Assembly (NCBI GenBank): GCA_963751105.1
Contig: CAVVTG010000002.1
Coordinates: 1,860,001 to 1,924,000 of the forward strand
DNA length: 64,000 nucleotides
Direction of reading: 5' to 3'
DNA from: JACVRW01 sp963751105
GTDB lineage: Bacteria > Actinomycetota > Thermoleophilia > Solirubrobacterales > Thermoleophilaceae
Shown: positions 43,957 to 51,275 of the stretch, in pieces
Position numbering within the stretch: position 1 is the stretch's first letter
How the letters are laid out: each line of letters opens with the position of its first letter
Made by a program: the position numbers and the translations under genes
Notes under the pieces: generated by a model
What the model saw: the letters and a program-made list of their open reading frames with translations, nothing else
What the model was told of the DNA's origin: nothing
Database searches by the model: none

Positions 43957-44888
43957 TGCGCCCCCAGGGGCAGCTTGTCCACCCTGTCGTCCTGGACCGC
44001 GACCGCGAAGGCGTCGCGCAGCCGCCCTTCGTCGAGTGCCCGCACGCCTGCCTCGAGGCCCTGCTCGTCGAGCGCCGTGACCAGCCAGACGAGCTCTTCC
44101 TGAAGCGGCCGCATGGCCAGCACCAGGCCCACGCCGTCGCCGGGGCGCACGGTGCGCGCCACCTCGCCGTACTCGTCGAGCAGATCGATCGAGCGGCCGT
44201 CCTCGGCCACGCGAACGAAGACGCCGTTCTCCTCCGGCCCCTGCTCAAGGCTGGCCGCCCCGCGCACGATGCGGGCCGCGGGCCAGCGCGCCACGGCCAG
44301 TCGTGTCACCTCCTCGACCCCGGGAGCACCGAGCGACGAGCCCGAGGTCGACACCCCCTCGCGCTCCAGCGTCTCGCGCGCCTCGTTGCACGCGCTCGAT
44401 TCGGAGTCCTCGCACTCCACCCGCACCGGACGCCGCTTGCCCTCGAGCCCGTTCAGGAACGGCTCGGGGAAGGCGCCCACGATCGCGGGCACGCGCATCG
44501 TCACACGCCAGTCGCGCCGGTCCCACTGGACGCGGTCGGCGGGCGAGAGCTCGAACTCGGCGGCGCCCACCTCCGCCTCGACCCCGTTCACGAAGTAGAA
44601 CCAGTCCACCTGGCTCTCCGGTCCGCGGCTCTCGAGCCCGTCGATCGCATCGACGAAGCGACCGCCGAAGCTGGTGCCCACCTCGAAGTTCGCCTCCAGC
44701 AACCGCAACACCGTCTGGTCCTCGCGCACCGCCTCGACCCGGGCCGAGCCGAGCTCCACCTTGCCGAAGTCGCGCGTCACCCGAACCTGGGCGCCGTCGC
44801 CGCCGCGTTCCTCGCCCTCGCCGATGCCGCAGCCCGCCAGGCCGGCCGCGAGGGTGATGGTGCACAACAGGGCGGCGAGCCGGCTCAC
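43953..44888 (-). CDS. DUF4430/transcobalamin-C-like lipoprotein
   Basis: A 311-aa exported lipoprotein. Lipobox LAAGLAGC with Cys20 follows a short hydrophobic signal. Residues about 60-130 match the DUF4430 pattern: QTVLRLLEANFEVGTSFGGR, then QVDWFYFVNGVEAEVGAAEF and LSPADRVQWDRRDW; the WxYxVNG core and the GDxVxW-like strand are diagnostic. In animals this fold is the C-terminal beta domain of transcobalamin/intrinsic factor. The remainder (about 135-311) is of unknown function. The GTG start overlaps the preceding gene. It is probably the surface cobalamin-capture subunit of the ECF importer. Confidence 0.78.
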   Translation of the reverse strand: MSRLAALLCTITLAAGLAGCGIGEGEERGGDGAQVRVTRDFGKVELGSARVEAVREDQTVLRLLEANFEVGTSFGGRFVDAIDGLESRGPESQVDWFYFVNGVEAEVGAAEFELSPADRVQWDRRDWRVTMRVPAIVGAFPEPFLNGLEGKRRPVRVECEDSESSACNEARETLEREGVSTSGSSLGAPGVEEVTRLAVARWPAARIVRGAASLEQGPEENGVFVRVAEDGRSIDLLDEYGEVARTVRPGDGVGLVLAMRPLQEELVWLVTALDEQGLEAGVRALDEGRLRDAFAVAVQDDRVDKLPLGAQ

Positions 44889-45604
44889 CCGACGACGACC
44901 TCCTCGGCGAACGAGCGCACCAGACCGTCCTTGCGGGCCACGACGGTGTGGCGGCCCGGCGGAAGGGTCAGCCGCACGCTGCCGTCGGACGCGGTCACAC
45001 CCGTCCCGCCGCCCGACGCCGTTACGGCCGCGCCCGCCACCGGGACGCCGCGACCCTCGTCGTCGTAGCCGCGCACGCTGATGGTCGCCGCTCCCTGCTC
45101 GCCCCTCGCCTCGATCGCGAGGGTGCGCTGGCAACCGCCGGCGCGCATGCGGCAGTAGAACCAGGTCAGCCGCCGGCCCCGGCGCAGCCGTCCGCGCCCG
45201 AACGGGCCCGATGGATCCGCGGCGCCCGCGCTGGCCGCCCGCCGGCCCACCTTGTAGACCCAGCCGTTCTGTCCTCGGTTGCGCTCGCCGCGGATGGCCT
45301 CGACGAACAGCCCGGCAGCGTCGCGCGGCCGGCCCGAGCACGAGCCGAAGTCACGCAGCCGCAGCCGGCCCGCGCCGCTGCGGGCCAGCGCCGCGAGGGC
45401 GGTGCCCGCTCCGGCGGCGCAGCGGCGCCCGCCCACCTTCACGAGCGCCTGCTTCGCCGCCACGTCCCGGGTCACCGCCTTGCCGCTGCGAAACACCACC
45501 ATCTGCTCGACGGTGGGTGGCGCCGGCGCAGCCATGGCGGGCGCCGCGGCAAGCAGCGTCGGCGTCAGCGCGAGCACGGCGGTGGCGCGGGCGGCGCGGC
45601 TCAC
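44885..45604 (-). CDS. Secreted DUF4430-like protein with carboxypeptidase-regulatory-like domain
   Basis: A 239-aa exported protein with a hydrophobic N-terminus (ATAVLALTPTLLAAAPAMAA). A middle region has GQNGWVYKVGRRAAS and the terminal strand LRRGRRLTWFYCRM, echoing the DUF4430 W-x-Y-x-V-N-G and GDxVxW strands, though more divergent than its neighbours. The last about 80 residues (VRGYDDEGRGVPVAGAAVTA, SVRLTLPPGRHTVVARKDGL) form an Ig-like carboxypeptidase-regulatory/big-like domain. GTG start overlapping the upstream stop by 4 bp; part of the cobalamin-riboswitch operon. Confidence 0.68.
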   Translation of the reverse strand: MSRAARATAVLALTPTLLAAAPAMAAPAPPTVEQMVVFRSGKAVTRDVAAKQALVKVGGRRCAAGAGTALAALARSGAGRLRLRDFGSCSGRPRDAAGLFVEAIRGERNRGQNGWVYKVGRRAASAGAADPSGPFGRGRLRRGRRLTWFYCRMRAGGCQRTLAIEARGEQGAATISVRGYDDEGRGVPVAGAAVTASGGGTGVTASDGSVRLTLPPGRHTVVARKDGLVRSFAEEVVVG

Positions 45605-46992
45605 GGCGAGGGCGCCACCGCGTCGAGCTCCACCGGGCCTCCGCCGAGCGAGCGCAGCGACAGGCGGTGACGCCCGTCACCGAGCCCGTCGGCCGACCAG
45701 AGCACGGTCCGGTACGCCGAGCGCCCGCGCGTGCGCAGCACTCGGCTCCGGCCGTCGACGGTCACCCGCAGACGCCCTCCCTTGGGGAGCCTGCGGCCGA
45801 CCAGCGCCACCTCCGTGCCCTCGAACGAGAAGCGCGCGGTGGCGCTCTCCTCCGCGGCCCGGATCACGGTCCCGCCCCACGCCTGTGCGCGCCGGATGCG
45901 CCTCCAGTCGCCCTTCGAGAAGCGCCAGAGGCTGCGGTTGCGATCGTCGACCGGCACCGTCACCGGCTCGCTCACGACCGTCGTCTCGTTGAGCGCGCGA
46001 TCGGTGGCGGTGATCCGGAAGCGGTAGGTCGCCCCCACGTCCCCGCGGAAGTGAAGGCCGTTGGCCGGCGACTTGTCGAGCAGCGAGCGCCACGTCGTCT
46101 CCCCCGCCTCGGCCACCTCGACCGAGTAGTACCTGACCCCGCTTCCCGACCGGTCGTCGCCCGCCCACGAGATCAGCATGGTGCGGGAGCGGCCGCGAGT
46201 GCTCGCCAGGCCGCCGCGCTGGCCGCCGGCGGCGCCCACGGCGACGACCGGTCCGGTGGCGTCGGTCGAGCTGCACGGATCGGCGCCCTCCGGATCGACG
46301 CACATCACGATCGTGTTGGAGCGGATCGTGTCGGGCTTCGACGCCTTCAGGCGGTAGATGCCCCTCTGGGCGAAGCTGAGCGTGGCGATCCCGTTGGCGT
46401 TGGTGGTGGCGCCGCCCACCGTCGCGCCGGCCTGCGGGACCTTGGTCTGGCCGTCGATCACGCGCACGTTCACCGGGCGGCCCACGGTGGCCGTGTTGGA
46501 GCCCTCGAGCCTCAGCGGGACGTCCACCGAGAAGGGGATTCCGGCCCACAGGACGTCCTGGCCCGCGAGCACGCGCTTCTGGCAGCCGCCCAGGTCGGAG
46601 AAGGCCTGGTTGATCCACAGGGACCAGTACGCCGTGGTCGGATCGATCTGCTGGTCGGCCACCCGCTCGATGAAGAAGTCGTCGATGCCGAAGTTGCCGT
46701 AGGCGCCGTCGATGGTGAAGCCGCCCGCCCGGGCGGCGTCGTCGAGCGCCGCGGTGGCGGTGGGGCCGGCCGTGGGCTGGGCGCCGCCGTTGGTCCCGTC
46801 ACACGGGTGGGTGCCGGCGGCCGCGGTGGTCACGGCGTGACCGTCGGTGGTGACCGGACCGTCGAACACGGTCGCCGTCGGTCCTTCCACACGGAGGTTG
46901 ACGGTCACGGGCAGGGCCAGCGCCGTCGAGGGCAAGACAAGCGAGAGCAGGACGAGCGCGCCTGGTAGAGCGCGCCGGGAGCAATGAGACAT
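45601..46992 (-). CDS. Secreted DUF4430-like multidomain protein, first gene of the cobalamin operon
   Basis: A 463-aa exported protein. Signal peptide GALVLLSLVLPSTALA. Residues about 25-155 resemble DUF4430: TVNLRVEGPTATVFDGPVTT at the start, GIDDFFIER, then YWSLWINQAFSDLGGCQK and VLAGQDVLWAGIP. An Ig-like domain follows (VNVRVIDGQTKVPQAGATVG), then a fibronectin-type stretch (YYSVEVAEAGETTWRSL) and a C-terminal beta domain. The ATG is 28 bp below the cobalamin riboswitch, with GGAAAGGGTGG as ribosome site, so its translation is the likely control point. Probably extracellular corrinoid capture; unproven. Confidence 0.7.
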   Translation of the reverse strand: MSHCSRRALPGALVLLSLVLPSTALALPVTVNLRVEGPTATVFDGPVTTDGHAVTTAAAGTHPCDGTNGGAQPTAGPTATAALDDAARAGGFTIDGAYGNFGIDDFFIERVADQQIDPTTAYWSLWINQAFSDLGGCQKRVLAGQDVLWAGIPFSVDVPLRLEGSNTATVGRPVNVRVIDGQTKVPQAGATVGGATTNANGIATLSFAQRGIYRLKASKPDTIRSNTIVMCVDPEGADPCSSTDATGPVVAVGAAGGQRGGLASTRGRSRTMLISWAGDDRSGSGVRYYSVEVAEAGETTWRSLLDKSPANGLHFRGDVGATYRFRITATDRALNETTVVSEPVTVPVDDRNRSLWRFSKGDWRRIRRAQAWGGTVIRAAEESATARFSFEGTEVALVGRRLPKGGRLRVTVDGRSRVLRTRGRSAYRTVLWSADGLGDGRHRLSLRSLGGGPVELDAVAPSP

Positions 46993-47019
46993 CGAGCCAC
47001 CCTTTCCACGAGGGTCGTA

Positions 47020-47195
47020 TGGGCTGCGGCCGGAGTGAGGTCTCCTGGCTCGGGGCTCCTCGTCGCGCCTTCCCGGGAAACCGTCGGCTCCCCAGTGGCT
47101 TCATGCGACGCCTCAGCGCCCGTACACAGTGGCGGGACCGCGCCGGATTCTCACCGGACTTCCCTCGACCACCGGCCGATGAACGGAGACATCCT
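47020..47195 (-). promoter_or_regulatory. Cobalamin (adenosyl-/aquocobalamin) riboswitch
   Basis: On the minus strand: GGGAAGTCCGGTGAGAATCC leading to the invariant CCGGTGAGAATCCGG block (47157-47143), GCGGTCCCGCCACTGT, AAGCCACTGG (47101-47092) and the B12 box AGCCAGGAGACCTCA (47050-47036). All conserved cobalamin-riboswitch elements are present in the right order. It lies directly upstream of the six-gene DUF4430/ECF operon, which should be repressed when cobalamin is abundant. Ends are approximate. Confidence 0.96.
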
Positions 47196-47278
47196 ACCCC
47201 GCCCGCGGACGGGCGGCCGGATCCCGCGCGCACGCGTGGGCAACCCCGCCCCACCCCGCTAGAATCGCCCGCCGGCAC

Positions 47279-47351
47279 GCCGCCATCGTCTAGGGGACTA
47301 GGACGCCGCCCTCTCACGGCGGAAACCGGGGTTCGAATCCCCGTGGCGGTA
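47279..47351 (+). tRNA. tRNA-Glu (anticodon CTC)
   Basis: A 73-nt cloverleaf. Acceptor GCCGCCA (47279-47285) pairs with TGGCGGT (47344-47350), discriminator A. The anticodon loop CTCTCAC gives CTC, and the T arm contains GGTTCGAATCC. CCA is not encoded. Confidence 0.96.
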
Positions 47352-47428
47352 CTCCAGTAACGACCGCTTCACCACCTCTTCACCGGGCCGTTACAGCACC
47401 AACGCCGCGCCGCAGAACACTCGTGGCC

Positions 47429-47599
47429 ATGGATATCGTGGCTCGGATCCTGTTCATGGGCGCGGTCACCTGCTACCTGCTCGGACGGATCCTCACCGGG
47501 GAGACCAGCCCCGGCGAGGTGGTCGTCTACGGAGCGACCGCGGCCGTGGGCCTGGAGTTTCTGATGGCTTCCTGGCGCGATCTTTGGGTTCAGAGTTAG
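47429..47599 (+). CDS. Small (56-aa) membrane protein of unknown function
   Basis: ATG GAT ATC GTG at 47429 opens a 56-codon frame ending TAG at 47597-47599; an in-frame GTG lies two codons upstream. The product has two hydrophobic stretches (ILFMGAVTCYLLGRIL and VVVYGATAAVGLEFLMA) separated by GETSPGE, suggesting a two-helix hairpin in the membrane. It lies between tRNA-Glu and the fatty acid hydroxylase gene on the same strand. No family is recognised; support is the membrane pattern and the lack of any competing gene. Confidence 0.5.
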   Translation: MDIVARILFMGAVTCYLLGRILTGETSPGEVVVYGATAAVGLEFLMASWRDLWVQS

Positions 47600-47652
47600 G
47601 CGACCCGAAGTCGAGGCTTCCACCCCACCGGGTGGTGCTGTAAATTCGGGTT

Positions 47653-48279
47653 GTGAGCGCCCGGCGGACACAAGCTCTCAAGGCCTCTCCCCGTATGTTC
47701 GAGTCGGATCTGCTGGACCGGCTCTCGCGCGTTCACCCGATGATCCCGGTGGCCATCTTCGCGCCCGTCATCGTCGCTCTCTTCGTGGTCGGCGCGCGCG
47801 GCGAGCCGACCACCGTTCAGGTCGTGGGCCTGGTGCTCGCCGGATACGTGTTCTGGACGCTCACCGAGTACTGGATGCACCGGCTCGTGTTCCACTTCGA
47901 GCCCGAGGAGGGCCTCGGGGCGCGCCTGCACTGGATCATCCACGGCGTCCACCACGACCATCCCAACGATCCTCTCCGGCTGGTCATGCCCCCGTCGGTG
48001 AGCGTCCCCCTGGCGCTGGCGTTCTACGGGCTGTTCGTGCTCGTCCTCGGCACGCCGTGGGCGAACATCTTCGCCGCCGGCTTCCTCGCCGGCTACCTGG
48101 CCTACGACATGACCCACTACCACGTGCACCACCACCACCCGCGCACCCGCGTAGGCAAGCTGGTGCGCGAGCTCCACATGCGCCACCACTTCCAGGACGA
48201 CACGCGCGGCTTCGGAGTGAGCGCACCGGTGTGGGACTACGTCTTCGGCACGCCGCAGCGCCGCGGCGGCGCCGCCTGA
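47653..48279 (+). CDS. Fatty acid hydroxylase/sterol desaturase-family protein
   Basis: A 208-aa membrane di-iron enzyme with the His clusters of the fatty acid hydroxylase superfamily: HRLVFHFE, HGVHHDHPND, YHVHHHHPRT and HMRHHFQDD. About four membrane segments (PMIPVAIFAPVIVALFVVGA, VVGLVLAGYVFWTLTEYW, and two in the middle). It is close in size and pattern to fatty acid 2-hydroxylases (FA2H/Scs7 type), suggesting alpha-hydroxylation of membrane lipid acyl chains. GTG start at 47653; ATG 47695 is an alternative. A perfect hairpin follows. Confidence 0.85.
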   Translation: MSARRTQALKASPRMFESDLLDRLSRVHPMIPVAIFAPVIVALFVVGARGEPTTVQVVGLVLAGYVFWTLTEYWMHRLVFHFEPEEGLGARLHWIIHGVHHDHPNDPLRLVMPPSVSVPLALAFYGLFVLVLGTPWANIFAAGFLAGYLAYDMTHYHVHHHHPRTRVGKLVRELHMRHHFQDDTRGFGVSAPVWDYVFGTPQRRGGAA

Positions 48280-48287
48280 CGGCCGCC

Positions 48288-48323
48288 CCCTACGTTCGCA
48301 TGAAATACGTGCCGAACGTAGGG
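48288..48323 (+). terminator. Hairpin after the fatty acid hydroxylase gene
   Basis: CCCTACGTTCG (48288-48298) and CGAACGTAGGG (48313-48323) form an 11-bp perfect stem with a 14-base loop, 9 bp after the stop codon. Confidence 0.65.
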
Positions 48324-48355
48324 AGCAAGCGGGGACGCTAGGCTTCTGCCCTCAC

Positions 48356-48439
48356 GCGGCTGTGGTGAAATTGGTATACACGCGGCGTTCAGGTCGCCGT
48401 GGGGGCAACCCCGTGGAGGTTCGAGTCCTCTCAGCCGCA
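48356..48439 (+). tRNA. tRNA-Leu (anticodon CAG)
   Basis: An 84-nt class II tRNA. Acceptor GCGGCTG (48356-48362) pairs with CAGCCGC (48432-48438), discriminator A. The anticodon loop TTCAGGT gives CAG. A long variable arm (GTGGGGGCAACCCCGT) and a T arm with GGTTCGAGTCC confirm tRNA-Leu. CCA is not encoded. It ends one base before the stop of the convergent gene. Confidence 0.96.
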
Positions 48440-49225
48440 TCACTCGTCGGAGCCGCGCACCGCCAGCTCCGCCACCAGCGCCGAGTGGTCCGACAGGCCC
48501 AGCTCCCTGCGCCAGTCGTGCCGGTATTCGCAGGCCACCACGCCGACCTCGGCCGACACGATCAGGTGGTCGAGGCGGTAGCCGCCTCCGCCCGGCCACT
48601 CCCAGCTCGCTGACCGCTCCGCGTAGCCGTTGCGCTCGCGAAAGGCGTCACGGAAGCCGAACGTCTCCAGGCCGCGGACCAGGGCCGTCTCCGCGGCGTC
48701 CCAGCGCTCGCCGCGCTCGCGGCGCAGCACGCCGCGATTGCTGCGGGCGAAGGTCCAGACACTGCCGTCGGGATGCTCGCGCCGAGGGGTGTTGAGGTCG
48801 CCGCAGACGAGTCGCGGCCCCTCGCCGCCGGCGAGGTGGCGGTAGACCGCCTCGTGGGTGCGCACCTTGACCAGGTCGGGCTTGGTGCTGACCGGTGAGT
48901 GGACGTTCACCACCTCCACGCCGTCGCCCGTGCGCACGGCGAGCACTCGCTCCGGCCAGGGCACACCCTCGACGGCAATCGGCTCGAAGGACGGCGGGCG
49001 GGCCGCGGTCAGCACGGCAAGGGGCCGGCTCGACTCGCGCGCACGCGGCAGGTCGGCCATCCGCACCCCCAGCCCGGCCGCGGCGAGCCGCTCGACCCAG
49101 GCCAGGGCGCTCGCGGAAGTGACCTCCTGCAGGCACACGACGTCCGGCTCGAGACCGAGCACGAGCTCCGCCTGCTCGGCCACCCGGCGCGCCCGGCCGG
49201 CCACGTTCCAGCTCACGAGCAGCAC
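48440..49225 (-). CDS. Endonuclease/exonuclease/phosphatase-family protein
   Basis: A 261-aa EEP-fold hydrolase. Motifs: SWNVAGRARR (Asn), VVCLQEVTSAS (metal-binding Glu), VVNVHSPVS, LVCGDLNTPRREHPD (GDxN), YRLDHLIVS (DHxxxS-like) and LGLSDHSALVAEL (SDH). All catalytic residues appear present. The family includes AP endonucleases, DNases and phosphatases; the short length and lack of a signal peptide suggest an intracellular enzyme, possibly exonuclease III-like. GTG start; convergent with tRNA-Leu. Confidence 0.87.
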   Translation of the reverse strand: MLLVSWNVAGRARRVAEQAELVLGLEPDVVCLQEVTSASALAWVERLAAAGLGVRMADLPRARESSRPLAVLTAARPPSFEPIAVEGVPWPERVLAVRTGDGVEVVNVHSPVSTKPDLVKVRTHEAVYRHLAGGEGPRLVCGDLNTPRREHPDGSVWTFARSNRGVLRRERGERWDAAETALVRGLETFGFRDAFRERNGYAERSASWEWPGGGGYRLDHLIVSAEVGVVACEYRHDWRRELGLSDHSALVAELAVRGSDE

Positions 49226-49269
49226 CGCATAGAGTCCTACCCGAGCATCCCCCCCTCGAAAGGAGAGAC

Positions 49270-49875
<606 letters not shown>

Positions 49876-49927
49876 ACATCCTCGGCAGACGCCCCGTGCG
49901 CCCGCCCGAACGTGGGCGCCGGGGCGG

Positions 49928-50806
49928 TCAGCCGTTCAGGAAGCGAACGATCTCCTCGGCGATGCGCTCGCCGCGGTCCTCCTGCAGGAAGTGCGCCGCC
50001 CCCTCGATCTGCACCTGCTCTCCGGCTCCCGGGATCAGGTCGCAGAACCACTGGCCGGCGCGTGGGTAGGGAAACACGGGATCCGAGTCCGAGAAGGCGA
50101 CCAGCGCGGGCTTGTCCCAGCGCGAGAGCTCTTCGGCCACCTCGCGCATGGTCTCGGCCCCGGGCGCATCGGGCTCGATGGGCACGAGCAGCGGGAACTG
50201 GGCGGCGCCGGCCTTGGAGGCGGCGTCGGGAAACGGCGCCTCGTAGGCGGCCACGACGTCGTCGGGCAGCTCGGTCGTGGTGGCGCTCTGGATCACGAAG
50301 CCCACGGGCAGATCGGGGTTGCGCTCGGCGAAGTTGCGCCAGTTCATGAAGCCCTTGGAGACCCGGCCGGTGAACAGCCCGGTGTTGAGGATCACTAGCC
50401 GGGCCACGCGTTCGGCGTTCTCCACGACCCAGCGCAGACCGATCGGGCCGCCCCAGTCCTGAACGACCACACATGCGTCACGTAGGTCGAGCGACGCGAG
50501 CACCGCCGACACGTGCTCCACGTGCCGGTCATAGGAGTACCAGCCGCGCTCGGTGGGCTTGTCCGAGCGCCCGAAGCCCGGCAGGTCCGGGCAGATCGCG
50601 CGATGCCCGGCTCCGGTGAGACCGGGCAGCATCGTGCGGTACAGATAGGCCCAGCTCGGCTCGCCGTGAAAGCAGACGACCGGAGAGCCCGATCCCTCAT
50701 CCACGTAATGCAGGCGCAGCCCGCCGGCGTCGTGCCAGTGCGGCTCGAAGCCGTAGCCGGGCAGGCTCTCGAAACGCTCGTCCGGAGTGCGGTGGAGATC
50801 GGCCAT
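49928..50806 (-). CDS. Haloalkane dehalogenase-like alpha/beta hydrolase
   Basis: A 292-aa alpha/beta hydrolase of the haloalkane dehalogenase I group, which hydrolyses C-halogen bonds. Oxyanion motif HGEPSWAYLYR (47-57), nucleophile Asp117 in VVQDWGGPIGLRW where Trp118 is the usual halide-stabilising residue, an acid in AFSDSDPVFP (about 240-242) and catalytic His272 in EGAAHFLQED. Asp rather than Ser as nucleophile separates it from esterases. Natural substrates of many members are unknown. Divergent from the Fur-family gene. Confidence 0.9.
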   Translation of the reverse strand: MADLHRTPDERFESLPGYGFEPHWHDAGGLRLHYVDEGSGSPVVCFHGEPSWAYLYRTMLPGLTGAGHRAICPDLPGFGRSDKPTERGWYSYDRHVEHVSAVLASLDLRDACVVVQDWGGPIGLRWVVENAERVARLVILNTGLFTGRVSKGFMNWRNFAERNPDLPVGFVIQSATTTELPDDVVAAYEAPFPDAASKAGAAQFPLLVPIEPDAPGAETMREVAEELSRWDKPALVAFSDSDPVFPYPRAGQWFCDLIPGAGEQVQIEGAAHFLQEDRGERIAEEIVRFLNG

Positions 50807-50833
50807 GCGCGGACCCTATCCTTGCTCCACGGC

Positions 50834-51271
50834 ATGACCGAATGGGTGGGACACGCGCACGAGAGCCTGGAGAGCGGCGGCTACCGCGTGAGCGCGCCGC
50901 GCGCCGCAGTGGTGGCCACCCTCGACGAGCTGGGCTGCAGCGTCACCGCGCAGGAGATCGCCGACCGGCTGCGCGACCGCGGCGAGGGCGTGGGCGTGGC
51001 CAGCATCTACCGGGCGCTCCAACTGCTCGACGACATGAGCCTGGTGCGCCGCGTGGACGTGGGCGAGGCCGTGGCCCGCTACGAGCCGGTCCACCCGAGC
51101 GGCGAGCACCACCACCACCTCGTCTGCGACAGCTGCGGCGAGACGAAGGCCTTCGAGGATCCCGAGCTCGAGCGAGCGATCGAGCGCCTCGCCGGCCGGG
51201 TGGACTACTCCGTGGGCGAGCACGACGTGACGCTGCGGGGCACCTGCCCCGCCTGCACCTCCTCCGCCTAG
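50834..51271 (+). CDS. Fur-family metalloregulator
   Basis: A 145-aa repressor. N-terminal winged helix (YRVSAPRAAVVATLDELGCS, then EIADRLRDRG and VASIYRALQLLDDMSLVRRV) and a C-terminal dimer/metal domain with HPSGEHHHHLVCDSCGETKA and a second CPAC. The two CxxC pairs form the structural zinc site and the HHHH run contributes regulatory ligands. Whether it is Fur, Zur or PerR cannot be settled; proximity of sodA (1 kb upstream) makes an oxidative or metal-stress role plausible. ATG 50834 was chosen. Confidence 0.9.
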   Translation: MTEWVGHAHESLESGGYRVSAPRAAVVATLDELGCSVTAQEIADRLRDRGEGVGVASIYRALQLLDDMSLVRRVDVGEAVARYEPVHPSGEHHHHLVCDSCGETKAFEDPELERAIERLAGRVDYSVGEHDVTLRGTCPACTSSA

Positions 51272-51275
51272 AGGC

